Counted from the stretch's first letter, positions 1 to 13,079 are shown. The stretch: DNA of 64,000 bases from Istiophorus platypterus (GCA_016859345.1 CM029126.1:775001-839000); one strand, 5' to 3'. Translations and numbers: made by a program. Notes: generated by a model not told the origin, from the sequence alone.

Positions 1-2160
1 GCGACTGCAGCTCAACAAGCCAAACACCATCGTTTATTCTGATGTTGTTCTTGATACGTTTCTGTTCACGGCCTGAAACCCTGGTTCGTCACGGCTCTGC
101 TCTCCCTCCGTCTTTTTGAAGCCGTCTGTTCATGCTGCAGGTCTCCAGTTAGCCACCTTTTATTGCCCGGTTTTACTCTCCGAATGCTGAAATGGTTCCC
201 AATGTTCCTCTGCATGGAAAAAAAGTAGAATAGCTTTGGGCCACAGACAGAAATATTCAGGAAGAAATGATATGAAAACACCTTCGAGCCATCGATAAAT
301 TAGGTTTCGGTGCTGCAGCAAATTAAAAACCTTTAAATTGGGGCATCTGCCGGGTTTAATTAGAGCAGCGGTCAAATCCATCAATGTTAAAGTCATCGGC
401 CTCATTCTGACATTTTGTCCACTTTGAGACTGAAACTCCCTTGTGACTTCTACTAATCAGTTACTGTTTGATTGAGATAATGTCACATAAAATGGTCAAA
501 GAAGCCTAAGAGAAAAACAGTAATAATGTGAAAATGCTGCCAGATGTCCAGGCCTCATTGATGATGAACTGCTGACTGGACCCTTTTCCCTGAACAAACA
601 GACTCTGGAGGCCACTGCTTATTGGATCTCCGTGAAACATCAGCTGACGGGAGCTGCTTATGGACACAAAAAATAAAGGGAATCATTGCTGCAGTGGAGC
701 ATTGATGGATGGTCTCCGCCGAGCAGGTCTGTCGAATACAAACACCCTGTAGCCGGAGGGGGTCACATGAGCAGCAGTGGTCACCGAGCAAACCTGAGTT
801 CTGGATGGAAAATTTCCTTCAGAGCCTTCCAGTCTTTTCTCTGTGGTAACATTTCTGTGGCCACGACTGATTTCACACCCGACAGAAATTAACTCAGCGA
901 ATTTGTCCATTTGGTTCATGCCATTTAATTGTGCACATTCTAGGCACCAATGCTGCAGAGGACCCTGATAAACATCCATTACTCAGCTAGTTACATGGCG
1001 GCTGCAAAGACATCGTCTCTCTGACACTGAAATAACCTGAATCCACCATAAAAGAGACACAGCATCATTCCAGGTAGAGCACTGACGTCATGATCTATTA
1101 GCTGCTTGCCCCCCCCCCATATGGCATTTCACGATTTAATTAAGAATGCTGTTCATGTACATTTATTAAAGGGGTTTGTCTTTTTCACCAGGATCGTCTG
1201 TGTCTCTGACTGAACTATTTACTGAGAAGAATTATGACAATAAAAGAGTGTCCTCACAGTCCTGAGCTGCAGCCATGACCGTTACCATCACAGCTTCGTG
1301 GTGTGTGTGTGTGAGGAGACGCGATAAGAGACGCTTTATTCTGAAACTAGCAAAAAATGTTAAAAAAAAAAGAATAAAAAAAGCGAAGCAGCAGATTTTT
1401 CCAAAAGGCATTTAAATTAAGACTGTCTCTGAGTGAGTTCCACTGTGTAAGCAGACGTTTCTCTGACCTCTCGTTCGTTCTCCCTGTTCTCTCCGTTCTC
1501 CACACCCTGAAACATTTTCTCACTTTCTTTAAGGTCCTTGATTTTATTAGCTGAGGTTTCTTTCTGAACAGCTTCAACAGAAGGAACAGTCTGTATGAAG
1601 GGTGTCTTCAGTGTGTCCAGTAACAGGCAAACTTTCTGAAAAAAGAGGTTTCTGTTGTTTTTTTTTGTTTTTTTTTAAGTCTTGTTTCAAAGCTGTGAAC
1701 AGAACAAACTCAATTCTATTCACCTCAGTTGTTCTGGGGTGAAGGCAGAAATCTCAAAAATATTTTCAAACCTGTAATTTGGATGAAATGATCCTTTAAC
1801 ATTTCTTTCTAATTTAACACCTCAGATTTTTATCAGGTTCCATGACCAGATTCATTTCTAGGTTTGATTCCAGACAATGTAACTTAACTGTGACGGGGAA
1901 ATTCCAGGTTCGACAACTGGACTGAAAAAGTGTTCTGACAGGTTTCTTGAACAAAACAGCAGGACTGTTGCTTGACAGTTGCTGTTGGCACATGAGTGTT
2001 TGACAGGAAGTTGCTCCAGGTTGGATGGATGAATAATGATGCGACCTGCAGGCTGCCGTCAGATCACCTTCACTCTGACACATCCTCATCCTTCACTCTG
2101 TGTCAGAGGCTCTGAGAGCATCAGTGTTTCTGTCAGTCATGTTCAACAAGACCTGGTTAA
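1..2160. other. Unassigned non-coding sequence
   Basis: No gene, recognisable transposon or long tandem repeat is visible here. Open frames are short, overlap on both strands and lack splice or coding character. A short poly-C tract (about 1,110-1,119) and a T-rich stretch near 1,655-1,678 are the only low-complexity features. It may be intergenic DNA or the far 3' side of the minus-strand nek11-like locus. Confidence 0.5.
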
Positions 2161-2164
2161 AACC

Positions 2165-2655
2165 CAGTATGTAGCTGGACTGTTCTTTACCTGTTTGGTT
2201 CTCTCCTTCTCACTGTCGTCAACATATACAGTTATTTAATGCAGCTGAATTCTCAATAAAGCTGATCTCATTCACATGTGTTTCTGTTGTCAGACAATGG
2301 AACGAGTATTAAACGGTGACTGAAATGTGACCCATTGAGATTATGTGTTGACCAGCCACCACTTCCAAGCTGCTGCTCTGCTGCTCTGCTGCTAAAATCC
2401 TGGTCTTATAACCATGATGTCGTCCTACAGAATCACCAGACACACGAGTTGAAGACAAATGCTTAGATGTGATTTCTGTTTTATTTACCTGAAAAATGAT
2501 CAATGAGAGAGAAAGTTAGAGGCTCGTACACTTCTGTGTCAGAGCTGCCATGTGGTCAATTTAATGAGACACATAAAGAGGTTTGTCTGTGGATGGAAAG
2601 CTTGGTCTCTCACTCCTGAATCAATACTGACAACTCTCTTCTACAGAATGCAGCA
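2165..2655 (+). repeat. Unclassified dispersed repeat, copy 1
   Basis: This segment aligns along most of its length with 47,650-48,090 in the same orientation. Shared landmarks in order are a 'cagttatttaatgcagctga' type block, 'gtattaaacgg', 'ctgctaaaatcctg', 'aatgatcA/Gatgagagaga' and 'ctcttctacaga'. The two copies differ by many substitutions and small indels, so they are old. I cannot assign a family: there is no reverse transcriptase, transposase or clear terminal repeat. Confidence 0.65.
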
Positions 2656-3540
2656 GATGTTTGTCCAGAAGGTTGCTAGATTTTGTCTCTACATGATTCT
2701 TTGAAGAAAAATTGCTGAAGGGTCTGAAAAGTTGATAAATCTAGCAACAAAATTGGCAACACGTCCTGAAAGCATTCCTGATGCACAAGAAACAGTTCTC
2801 ACTAATTCATTTTGAAAGATCAACGACCAATGGAAACACTCCAACATTTTCTAGCCGACCAATGGTGCAACTTCATTTTCAGTCACTCAATCAGTTTATG
2901 GCCCAACTGTGGTGGTCTAGCCAAGAGGCCCAGTTGGCGTCAGACTGCAGCAGGTGTCCAGCCTGTCTAACAAGAAGTTGGCTGAGCAATGGCTGTGTTT
3001 GCCTCAGGCCTCAGCGGCAGCTGTCACTGATGAAAGCACCATTTGAAAAACGGTAAAGAGCATCTTGATGGCGGCCTTTTTTTTCCTCTCTACCCAATTT
3101 CATGTGAGCAGATTGCTTCGGTCAGACTGAGTGGCAATGGTGACGCAACGGCAGAGCAATCTGCAGGGAGCAGATGAGCTGAGAGATGAGCCAGAGTCCA
3201 GCAGACGGTGGAGGGTTTTTAATTATGACAGACTCCTCGGGGTTAACTACGCGGTCTGAGGTCAGACTGATGATTTACATTCAGTAAACTAAGAGTTTAA
3301 TCTGAACAGAACAAAGTGAAGTGATTTCAGGATTTAATTTAAGGCCCGTATGCACCTATGGTCCAAGCACACAGGTGCTTTCACTTATCCTACTTATCAG
3401 ACTGTGCCTAATTAATCTCCTAGAAGCCTCTGTTAACCGGACATCTGCAGCGGTAAACTAGTCTAGTGCTACCTCCAGGGCCCAGGAGCATCCAGGTTGT
3501 TTAGGCTCAATTTAGCACCTGTGTCTTGATGTTTATTATA
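2656..3540. other. Unassigned non-coding sequence
   Basis: No supported gene. The plus-strand open frame near 2,781-3,056 has no homology I recognise and no splice context. Nothing else stands out. Confidence 0.4.
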
Positions 3541-3665
3541 TGTAGACTGTGGTGAAAAGTAACTAAGTAAATTTACTCTTGTACTGTACAAAATTTGAGG
3601 TTAATTGTATTTTATATCTCAGATGGAAATATTGTACTTTTATTTACTCTACATTTGTTTCAGAT
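3541..3665 (+). mobile_element. Short MITE-like teleost repeat (fragment)
   Basis: The text runs 'gtggtgaaaagtaactaagt' then 'aaatttactcttgtactgta', with 'atattgtacttttatttactc' downstream. This matches the widespread fish short element whose end reads like '(c)agtggTGGAAAGTAACTAAGTACATTTACT'. Related copies in this window lie at 21.55, 58.2 and 63.4 kb. Assignment to a hAT-type non-autonomous element is from memory. Confidence 0.5.
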
Positions 3666-5754
3666 TTGTTGTCAGCTGAGGGAAAAGAGACATCTTGCCT
3701 CCTAAAGGTCTCACCTGGTTTCAGTTAAACAACTCTTTAAATTTAAAAATTAAGGCCAATTTTTTACAACAAATTGTCAAAGTTTAGAGAAATAGTCCAC
3801 AGGCTGGGAACCAGTGGACTAAACTAAACTATCCAACTTCCAGTAACTGCAGCCAAACTACGTCAAGCAAGCAAGCAAATTAGTTTGTCCTCATCCTAAA
3901 GGCCTTTTCTCCATTACTAAAAAGTGAAAAATACATTTGAAAATAAGAATGAAACATAAATCTGGCCTCTGTGCTGTGTGTGGACTAGACAGCCAAACAG
4001 TTAAATGTTTGGATTAAACTGAAGTCTGATGCGTCCTCATCATACAGTTCTGTAACACAAGGCTCAGTGTCTCTCCCTGGTTTCATGTCTTCTACAGGGT
4101 TCAGTTGCTGGTGAGGATGATGGTTCACCTGGGACCAGTTTTACAGATCAGCTTTAGTCCCAGACTGTTAGCGTGAGGTGCAGGTAGCTATTTGAGACAT
4201 TTTCACCAGCTTAAAACAAGGAGTCGCTCTCAACCAGCTCATGGAGATAACATTAGCTTCATTAGTTCATCAGCTACAAGTGAGAAGCTGTGTTGTCTTA
4301 TTTCTGCCAGAACAGGTAACAACAGGTGGCTACAGAAGTTTAGAATCCAGATGGACAACATGTCAGAGAAGACGCGGAGGTGGACTGGTACTTGTACTGT
4401 GGAGCTGATGAGAGAACGGGGAACAGGTGGCAGGTGGGCGTGGGGGAATCAGGTGGGAGGGGAAAGGGTTTCTACAGGGCAGGTGGGAGTGTCAGGGTCT
4501 GAAATGACAAAATGTGATCTTCTTGTACACCCAGGTTAGAGATTTGGAGAAAAAAGTAGTTTTTTTGTGTGTGAATAAAATTTCAAAAACTGGTAATTTT
4601 CTACATCATAAAACATGTTTTGTATGTATGAGCTGTTTGGGCTGATGAATTCATAACCTCACTGATCACAACCTGCCATGTTTTAACAAGCGTGAACAAA
4701 CTTGCTCCGATTGAGGCGATGTGGAGCTCGGAGGTGATCTGGCAGGGCTCATAAACTGGGTCCTGGTATTTAGAAGGATGGAACAAAGAGCATCTCTAAA
4801 CCAGCCGCAATTATAGGGTATCAACATTCATAAATTCAGATGAAGTCTTGTTCGCCAAGAGGAGAGAGAGTAAATCGAGCGTCCGACTCTCTGCGCCTCC
4901 CTAACCTTTATTTGAATCCCAGAGCCGGAGATCGTGGCTGAAACCCTTATTTTTCAGGGGGTAGAGACGTTTCACCGCAGTGTCCTGCAGCTCGCAGGAA
5001 GGGAAGAGCGGTTGATTTATGAATGATGAAATGTGAAATATGCATAAAGCTGAGAAGCTCTGACCTTGTGAGGCCGCTGAAAAGATGACAAACATGATGG
5101 GAAAATGAAACTATCAGCTCAGAAAATGTGTTGGTATAACTTCATCTCATTGGAATGAATTCTTAAATTTGCAAATAAATAAATGAGGCCTAACTTTTTA
5201 AGCTGGTGGGAGTTGGTGGTTTTATCACACACTCATTACAGTGATGTGGTATCTCTTATGTTCATTAATCCATTTATATGTAAAAAACACACACTGACGT
5301 CCAACTTTACCATTAAAGTAGATGGGAATAATTGTGATGCATATGTGGCATCTCCCCTAAAACTTGAAATGACCATGATTTCAATGTGTTTATTACGTCT
5401 GTGGGATTCTTTTAAAGTAACTTACTACAATTAAGATCCCGTTCTACATCCCTGGCCTCATTTTAAAGAGATAATGTGTTATATTGGGGAAACGTGCCAT
5501 AGAACTGAAACAGCTGATTAATCACCAGCTGCTGTGACAATAAAGTGTCGGATCAAATGTTTCGTACTGATTTACCGTCTGTTTTCTGTCACAGTAACTG
5601 AATCTGTCCAGGCTTCGGACAAAACCAGACATTTCAAGACAACATCTTGAACATTATCTGGGAACATGGGACACTAATTCCTGGCATCTTGGAAACTAAT
5701 CAGTGACTCAGTTAATCAAAATAAATAAATTTAAAAATAGATAAGAATAAGCCC
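3666..5754. other. Non-coding sequence with a possible conserved element at 4.8-5.1 kb
   Basis: No exon is supported. The stretch 4,800-5,100 differs in texture: few repeats, several ATTA/TAAT and GATA-like words, and moderate CpG. It resembles constrained non-coding DNA, but this cannot be judged without alignment. The remainder holds nothing I recognise. Confidence 0.35.
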
Positions 5755-5960
5755 CACTTGCTGCCATATGACTGTAGGCGATTATCTTACCATAGCATAA
5801 TCATCAGCTTGGCATAATGACTTAGAAACAGGGGGAAATGGCTAGCGCGGCTCTGTCCAAAGTTCACGAATACACCTACCAGCACTGGTATAAGTAACAC
5901 CCTGTGTCTCCTTCGTCTTAATCTCTAGGAACTATTTCTGGACAAACAAAAGCATATCCA
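5755..5960. repeat. Dispersed teleost repeat fragment
   Basis: The block 'aaacagggggaaatggctag' followed by 'cgcggctctgtccaaagtt' and 'cacctaccagcac' matches a very common fish interspersed sequence ('aaacagggggaaacagctagcctggctctgtccaaag', then 'cacctaccagcacctc'). Family identity is not known to me. The copy is diverged and truncated. Confidence 0.55.
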
Positions 5961-7140
5961 TCCACCCAGGACTTCTGGGAAGAGTCTCAGGCGACAGCAT
6001 AGGTTTACATATGTAGGTTCACATGTTCTGGTTTTGGCCTCTGTCCAGGAACAATGGAACCAAGCCCAACAACTTTACTGGAATGACTTAAAACTACAAA
6101 CTTTCCAATGTGTTGAACTGCTCCTTTGTGATAATCTGCAGTGCAGTTTGCTAAGTGTTGAACCTGTTTTAAGAGACTGACGTGTCAAACATCCATTTTC
6201 GTGTCGATTCAGCTTTGGCATTAACAGCCTCAGTGAGATGTTTAATGACACAAAGTTGAGCTGAGATTTCGACTGCTCCTGGTCGGAGTCAGCACTTGAT
6301 CCCCGCTCCTCATTCAAATTAAAATCTCCGGCAGCTGCAGGAGGGTTTTAGGAGTTAATTGGAGAGTCACAAGAAAGTGAACACAACATCAAACTTTAAG
6401 GAAGTCTAGGTAACACCTGGAGGGTTTCTTTCTGACTAGAGCAGAGATCCAGGAGAAAATGAGGGAAATATTGGACAGATTCACTAACAGCTGCTCAGAG
6501 ACACTGAACAGACAATTAAAATGCTGTTTATGGACCTGGGATGAGATGTCTCATTAGGTTAAACAGCCAGGGTGGAGTTCAGGCTCATTTTAGAGTCTCA
6601 AAACACACAAGACAAAAACAAAGCAATAAACCACCTAAAAGAAAATAAAACAATTAAATCATAAACTGCAGAAAAAATGTCCATTATATGAGTAATTTGT
6701 CTTATCTGACAAAGTGAAAAAAAAAAATATCTTAATTTTTAAAATCATCTGTCCAGGGTTCAAGGTATAAGAATCAGGAAAAATAAAACTTGATTTAGAA
6801 AATACTCTGAAGGACCCAATTAGAGACAAAAATAAATAAAGACATGTTTTGTGCATTAAGATAAAATCAATATATTAGTGAAACTCTGGTGCTGTCAGCT
6901 CAGTTTCTTCTCAGTGAACCTGAGGAAAATAATCCACTTTCATCCGGTCGGTTTTCCTGATTTTTGTAACGAGAGGATTTTGGTGCAGATCTGCAGCAGA
7001 GATCAGAGTTCAGTGGTGCGAAGAGAAGAACTGCAGCAAAACAGAGGAAAGAGTCAGAATGTCAAATAAAAAGTGACCAGAACCCAGAGGATCATGGTCA
7101 GTTAAACACAACACGACACACTGACACTAATGAAGGCAAC
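5961..7140. other. Unassigned non-coding sequence
   Basis: No gene or recognisable mobile element is visible. A short poly-A/T interruption near 6,719-6,729 is the only simple sequence. Confidence 0.4.
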
Positions 7141-7143
7141 AAC

Positions 7144-7634
7144 ACAAGTTTGGCAGAGAGAAGCCGGAGCCAGAGACGGAGCTGATGACGAAGCCGGAGA
7201 CAAAGCCGGAGCTGGTGAAGAAGCCGAAATCTGAAAGCCAAAAGCCGAAAGCCAAAAGCCGAAAGCCAAAAGCCAAAAGCCGGAGCCGGAGCCGAAAGGT
7301 GAAAGCTGAAAGCCAGAGCTGGAGCCGGAGCCGGACCAGGAGCCGGACCTGGAGCCGGACCTGGAGTGGAAAGCCTGAACCGGTGAAGAATCCGGAGCCG
7401 GGGCCGAAAGCCGAAAGCAGAAAGTCAGAGCCAGAGCTGGAGCCGAGGCCGAGGCTGAAAGCCGAAAGCCAGAAGGTGAAAGCCAGAGCTGGTGACAAAG
7501 CCGGAGCCAAAAGGTGAAAGCCAGAGTTGGTGATGAAGCCGGAGCCAAAAGGTGAAAGCCGAAAGCAGAAAGCCGGAGCCAGAGCCGGTGATGAAGCCAA
7601 AAGCCAAAAGTTGGAACCGGATCTGGAGCTGAAA

Positions 7635-7672
<38 letters not shown>

Positions 7673-7705
7673 TGAAAGCTGAAAGCTGAAAGCTGAAAGC
7701 CGGCT
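7144..7705. repeat. 560-bp GCCGGA / GCCGAAA-type minisatellite
   Basis: A dense irregular tandem array of 6- to 9-base words (agccgg, ccgaaa, aaagcc, gagcc, gctgaa) with no fixed higher-order period. The words lack stop triplets in several frames, so long overlapping frames appear on both strands: Lys/Pro/Ser/Arg-rich on plus, Phe/Gly/Ser/Leu-rich on minus. I regard these as by-products of the repeat, because the same composition is open in three or more frames and there is no splice or start context. Confidence 0.85.
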
Positions 7706-8435
7706 GTTTTAAGTGTAGTTTGTGGTGATTGAAAAGCTCAAATTCATGAATATGCAAATGAAAACCCATTTCTGTTTTACTAATCACATTGTTCAGCGTT
7801 GCTGAGGATCACACTCAAACTTCAGATCAGAGCTCCACATCCTGTGACTTCACATCCAGTTCAACCTGATGAATTCTGGTTTTCACTTCATCTCTGCTGC
7901 AGAAATGCAGCGAAAAACACATGACATTTACAGGTCAGCTGGCAATCTGACGAGGTTCAGATCTGAAACATTTCTGCGAAAAACTTCAGGATTAACCTCT
8001 GTTTTAAGTCTCTTCACTAATGTGGAGTGAGTTCAGAGTAAAACTGTGACAGACTGAGACTTTTCATCTCTTTTCATCTCTGTGATTAGATAAACACTCT
8101 CTGCCAATGTCTGATTAATGTTCATCCTCCCCAAGCATATAGGTAAAAACCAAGAAACAACTGACACAAGGATGTGCCTTCAATGCACAAGACAGATACA
8201 GTTATAATGTTCATTATCTATGTTTCAACCTTTTGTTTTTCTTTCAGCAGATTTCCAGTTCAAGCTTTTTTTAAACCAGGAAAGAAACAGGACAAATCTC
8301 CCCTGTTGGTGATTCCTGGTCTGAAACAGCAGAGACTGAGAAATAAACCTGAAATATTCTGCAGCCATGGAGCAGCTGAGGTGGAGAGATGCAGTGAAGC
8401 ATGAAGACAACCAAACCAGATAGAAAGACAGATAT
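7706..8435. other. Unassigned non-coding sequence
   Basis: No recognisable gene or transposon. Nothing notable in the stretch between the minisatellite and the AT repeat. Confidence 0.35.
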
Positions 8436-8508
8436 ACATACATATATATATATATATATATATCTATATATATATAGATAGATATATATATATATGTATG
8501 TATATATT
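8436..8508. repeat. AT-dinucleotide microsatellite with internal symmetry
   Basis: Runs of (AT)n are broken by 'ctatat' and 'agatagat' and flanked by 'acatacat' on the left and 'gtatgtat' on the right. The flanks are reverse complements, so the whole array can fold into a long imperfect hairpin. Confidence 0.85.
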
Positions 8509-9121
8509 TCAGCAGTGTGACATGCAGATATATTGATAATATCAGCTGCTGCTCTAACACCTTCCTTATGATGTTAAATTATTTTTCCCTCTCCAGTGGT
8601 TACTAATAAAATTTCAGGCCAACTGAGGATCAGTTTTCATCTTTTATTTCTATCATCATATTATTCATATCATCCACTGATAAAATATAAACTGAGTGAT
8701 AAGGTGAGATTATGAAACTTTAGAGGGTTTGAGGTTGTGTACTGTGGCATCTGATTTTTTTTTTTTTTTTTTAAATAACGACAAAATAAATAGGATCAAC
8801 ATTACAGGAATAAAGTCACAATTATATTAACTGTCACAGGAGCCTTTTTCAGCTGAGGGCTTTTATTTTGACAGTCTGTACACAGACTCGTGTTTTACAT
8901 GTCTTCACCCTTTAGCAATAACCTTCTGCTGTTTGTTCATAAAGAGAAACACAAGGAGACAATACACAGATCTATAGGATTCATCTACCTCTTTGTTATT
9001 ATCTCACACACACAGACACACAGATGTCCAGGGTGTGTTAATTACACTCACCATAATGCACCAGGGGAACGAGCAAAAACTCGACTAATATAAGCTGAAG
9101 TTTATTTACAGACTGGAAATA
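8509..9121. other. AT-rich non-coding sequence
   Basis: AT-rich, with a poly-T tract at about 8,755-8,772. No gene or transposon is recognised. Confidence 0.4.
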
Positions 9122-9142
9122 TTCTTCACTGAATGTGTGTGC

Positions 9143-9173
<31 letters not shown>

Positions 9174-9175
9174 TG
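9122..9175. repeat. Compound GT/GA microsatellite
   Basis: A (GT)n run with one GC interruption passes directly into (GA)n. Confidence 0.9.
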
Positions 9176-9499
9176 TTTTACTTTTGTAAAATGTTCTTCA
9201 GTAGACCACCAAGGACAGTGTGAGCATAAAGTCGATTCACAACTTTCAATATTTTCCCTTCGTATGTGTTTTTCTTCCAACATTTCACTCCTTCTCCTGC
9301 ACTGACGTAAAACAAGGTAACTTGATGGTATTTAATGACTTTGGTAGCTCTTCATGGGAACTTTTAAAAGGTGTCCAAAGACGTGTTGACGCAAAGGAAG
9401 TAGGCATCATTAGGCTGAAAAAACTAAACAAATCTACAAATGCAGAAACAGTGGAAGATAACCAAACAACAACTAGGCCTGTAGCACAACAACAAGGTG

Positions 9500-10135
9500 A
9501 TGGTTCCAGCTGATCCTGAGCCAGTTCTAACCATAAACTATATCAGAGAGGAAGGATTTAAGCCTCCTCTTAAATGTGGAGAGGGCATCTGCCTCCTGGA
9601 CCCAAACTGGAAGATGGTTCCACAGCAGAGGAACCTGAGAACTGAAGGTTCTACCTCCTGTTCTGCTTGTGGAGACTCTAGGAACCACATGTAGGCCTGT
9701 GTTCCCAGAACAATACCATCTGGAGTAGGTAGATTGTTAGATAATGTGTTTCTGAGGTGTTGCAGGCCAAGCATCATAACTTCAGTTTTATCTGAGTAGG
9801 AAGTTGCTGGTCATCCAGATCTTTATATCCCTAAGACATGCTTGAAGTTTAGCTAATTGATTGGTTTCGTCTGGTTTCACTGAAGAGTACAATTAGGCGT
9901 CATCTGCATAAAAATGGAAGTTTATGGATTGTTTCCTGATAATATTGCTTAAAATAGCATATATAAGATGAATAGAACTGGCCCAAGCATAGAACCTTGT
10001 GGAACTCCATGAATAACTTTTGAGTATATGGAGGATTTATTGTTAACGTGCACAAACTGAAATCAACATGAAACAAGTATAGAGTCAAGTCTTTTGTCTG
10101 TTGTAATCAGATCATCAATGTGCAAAGGAGGTGCT
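9500..10135 (-). mobile_element. L2/CR1-like LINE reverse-transcriptase fragment
   Basis: On the minus strand the sequence decodes, with frameshifts, into a CR1/L2-type reverse transcriptase. It contains a HGVPQGS-like block (near 9,990-10,010), then 'FHFYADD' carrying the catalytic YADD (near 9,895-9,935). These are followed by 'KPDETNQLAKLQACLRDIK', 'WMTSNF', 'KTEVMMLG', and the C-terminal block 'RVSTSRTGGRTFSSQVPLLW' with 'LSTFKRRLKSFL' (about 9,540-9,700). Frames change several times and a middle segment between KTEVMMLG and the C-terminal block is deleted, so it is dead. The minus-strand LINE piece at 13.1-13.4 kb covers an earlier part of the same kind of ORF and could belong to the same interrupted insertion. 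Confidence 0.85.
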
Positions 10136-10808
10136 AGCTTTAAAACTGTAATTAGTTTATATACTGATGGTAGTTTTTGATTTCACACCCAGGGTACAAC
10201 AAAGTCTGATCTCAATCATTTACTTATGGATCATATTTTCTATTATTAGTCTAATTCATAAAAGTCATTAAAGTTGTGAAACAAATGTTGCAGAGTCGAA
10301 AGTAGAATATTTCCTTCTGAAGTGAAGTGAGGGTAACATAAGATGGAGCCGTCCTGTCTCCAGACTATTGGGGCAGCAGACAGACGAGCATCAATAAAAC
10401 CCGAATGTAAAGAATGTAAAGTTAAAATATTATGATAGCTTCCTGCATTTTGGACACTCAGACTCTCCATCAACTTAAAGAACAGCTCTGTCAGGACAGT
10501 TTGTGATTGGTATAGTTCAGCTTAATTGAAAAATGTGCAGAGATGTATTGATTCCACTGAAATAAACTGATTTTGCAGTTTTTTCAATACTAGTTTTTCC
10601 AAACTGCAGCTGAGGAAATGCTCAGTCAGTCGGCCGCCTCTGGCTCTGCCACATCGACTGCATCCAAAACCTGAACAATGCAACAATGCAGATGAACACA
10701 CAAACACACAATATAGAACTAATAGGCTATAAACACACACGTTCACACAGACACTCTCATAGGTGCAGCAGAGCCTTCCTCAGCTGATGCTGCCAGCTTT
10801 GTGTCAGT
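10136..10808. other. Unassigned sequence beside the LINE fragment
   Basis: A 75-codon minus frame (10,246-10,473) may be a decayed part of the neighbouring LINE, but I see no diagnostic motif. No other feature. Confidence 0.3.
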
Positions 10809-10868
10809 GTGTGTGTGTGTCTGTGTGTGTGTGTGTTTGTGTGTGCGTGTATGTATGTATGTGTGTGT
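10805..10868. repeat. GT microsatellite
   Basis: (GT)n with CT, TT and GC interruptions passing into 'gtatgtatgtatgtgtgtg'. The valine/cysteine-rich frames over it are artefacts. Confidence 0.9.
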
Positions 10869-10869
10869 C

Positions 10870-12070
10870 AGAGCTGGTTGTTACCGGACCAGCTGCAGTG
10901 GGCGAAGCCAGCAAAACACCTTCAACGCCTCGAGATATTCTGAGTTCAAACCCGGGGCAGAAAAAGTGAGACTTCTTTATCAAAATAAAAGTTCCAGCAG
11001 CTGTTCAACATGCTGAATATATTTCACCAACCTCAGAGGTCTCCAAGTATCACACTGGTGCTGGAGACTCTAAACTCCACTTGATAAAGGCTAATTATCT
11101 TTTCTCTCATAGAGCACAGAGCCTCAGGCCTGTTTGCATTTCTGATTTTAAAATTCTTTGAACACAACAATTTTTGCCCATTAACTTGTGTTTTCTAGGA
11201 TCAGTTGAGTTTAGTTTAAAGGACCATGAGGGAATTTGTTGGAATAAAAAATAGCGATTCCTATTCCAGCCTCAGCCAGTTTCTCAGTTTGATCCAAGGT
11301 CTTCCTGGACTCAGACTCTCGGTCTCAGACTGGAGTCTGTGACTGTGGATGAGGCTCAGTAAATTAACCAGACTCAGAGGCTACTCAGTTAAATTCTAAC
11401 AGGCTGATGTTAATGTTAAAGAGTGACAGTATCCAAGTATTAAAATCTACCATCTGATAAATCTGAACCGGTTCATTTTGCTACATTAAAAATGATGGGC
11501 TGCAAAACCTCCAATACTCTGTTTATGATTGATCTGAAACTTTAAAAATGTATTAATTAGATGACATGTAAAATCTTAAGCATCTCAGTGTTATTTAATT
11601 TAAACACAATAGCACAATGATGTTAATGATTTGTCAATTAATTTCTAAGTATTTATTTTATATAAATATTGTGCTGATGTTTTATCCCTGCATATTTGTA
11701 TTTTTTTGGAGTTTTTTTTCTGCTTGTTTTCTGTATATGAAACTTATTATATATTCTCTTTGTTCTCAACCTGACACGTTCTATCCTGTAGGTTCTCAGA
11801 CATGTTTTAGTTATCATCCACAGGTTTTGAGCTGACAGTAAATATCAGTATATTTTGGAGGAGAGAGCCGATGTTCCAGGATTATAAAAAATATATCAAG
11901 GTTCAGGGGAAATATACACAAGCTGATTAACACTTAATGTTTGCGAAGGATTTTACTTTTTAAGAACCTGTAACAGGTTGAAACTTTAGTCAACAACAAC
12001 AATAAATGCCATTAAAATAAGAGTTATAATCTCTACCTGTTAGCATGTGCGTTACATAAGGACTGAACAA
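10870..12070. other. Unassigned AT-rich sequence
   Basis: No exon, transposon or sizeable tandem repeat is recognised. Confidence 0.35.
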
Positions 12071-12074
12071 AAAA

Positions 12075-12195
12075 AGGAAAAATTTGAGGATCACCAAGGA
12101 CATCAAGGTTCATCCTGAGGGGAGCAGGAACATCTGAACCAGATTTCATGGCAGCCCATCTGACAGTTGTTGAGATATTTCATTCTGGACCCGGT
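12075..12195 (-). repeat. Dispersed teleost repeat fragment (related to 48.3 kb)
   Basis: In reverse orientation this reads like the common fish block at 48,285-48,640. Shared words on the plus strand here are 'gttcatcctgaggggagcag' and 'ttgttgagatattt', the reverse complements of the 'cccctcaggatgaa' and 'aaatgtctcaacaact' words of that family. The family is unclassified. Confidence 0.5.
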
Positions 12196-12199
12196 TCTG

Positions 12200-13075
12200 G
12201 TCCCAACCAGGTTCTCTGGGGCACAGCCTACCAGGACAGTTTACTCTGCATTTAAATATTTTAAAGAATAAATATCCTTTGAAAGAAATGGTCTCTTGAA
12301 TATTTTCCTGTTTGTTCCTGGTAATTCCTGTGTTGTTTGACTTTGAGCGGCTTTAACTTCTGCGAGGGTTTTTTTTTTATTTGGTATAAAACCAGTCACG
12401 TCTGTTTTACAGCCGAACCTTTCATCCGAACCATCTCTCAATGGGATTTAAACCCCCGACCTCTGCTCCTCTCCAGCTCCACCGAGCCGTGACAGACACC
12501 CACTTCCCCACAGACCTGACAACATCAGATAAGTTTTAATGTGAGCAGGGAAAAGTTCAGCCGAATGTTGTCTCTTTAATTCACCACTCAGCTCTGACAG
12601 AAGGAAAAGGGGAAGTTGGAAACTTTAGTTGTTTCCTAGTGAAAAATCGGACATTAACTTGAAGGTTTAAGCTGTAAAGCAGAAAAAAAACAAAACTGCT
12701 GCATTAAAGCTGCTCCGAACAGTCAAGGTCTCCTATTTTATGAACCTCCCTTGTCCACCAACGATAAGATCAGCTCTAACCAGTCGGCTGTGTCAGGTTA
12801 GTGGCTCAAAGTAATAAATACCTGTACAAAGACTGTCTGTAGCAGCCGCTTCCTATTTTCCAAGCACAACGCTTCGAATCACTGACTGAATTTAGAGATT
12901 TGAGTGACGCCTCAGAGGTGTGAAACCAGACGGCTTCACGGGCTGTCTCCCCATCAGGCTAACATTAGCATATAAATACAAACAGAGCAACAGTCTCAAT
13001 ATAAACCAGCCATCACAGTGGAGTTTAATGATGCTGCACTGGACAATACATCAGTGTATCAGCTGAGGATGGGAG
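12200..13075. other. Unassigned non-coding sequence
   Basis: No recognisable gene or repeat. A poly-T tract lies near 12,369-12,378. Confidence 0.35.
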
Positions 13076-13079
13076 CTGG

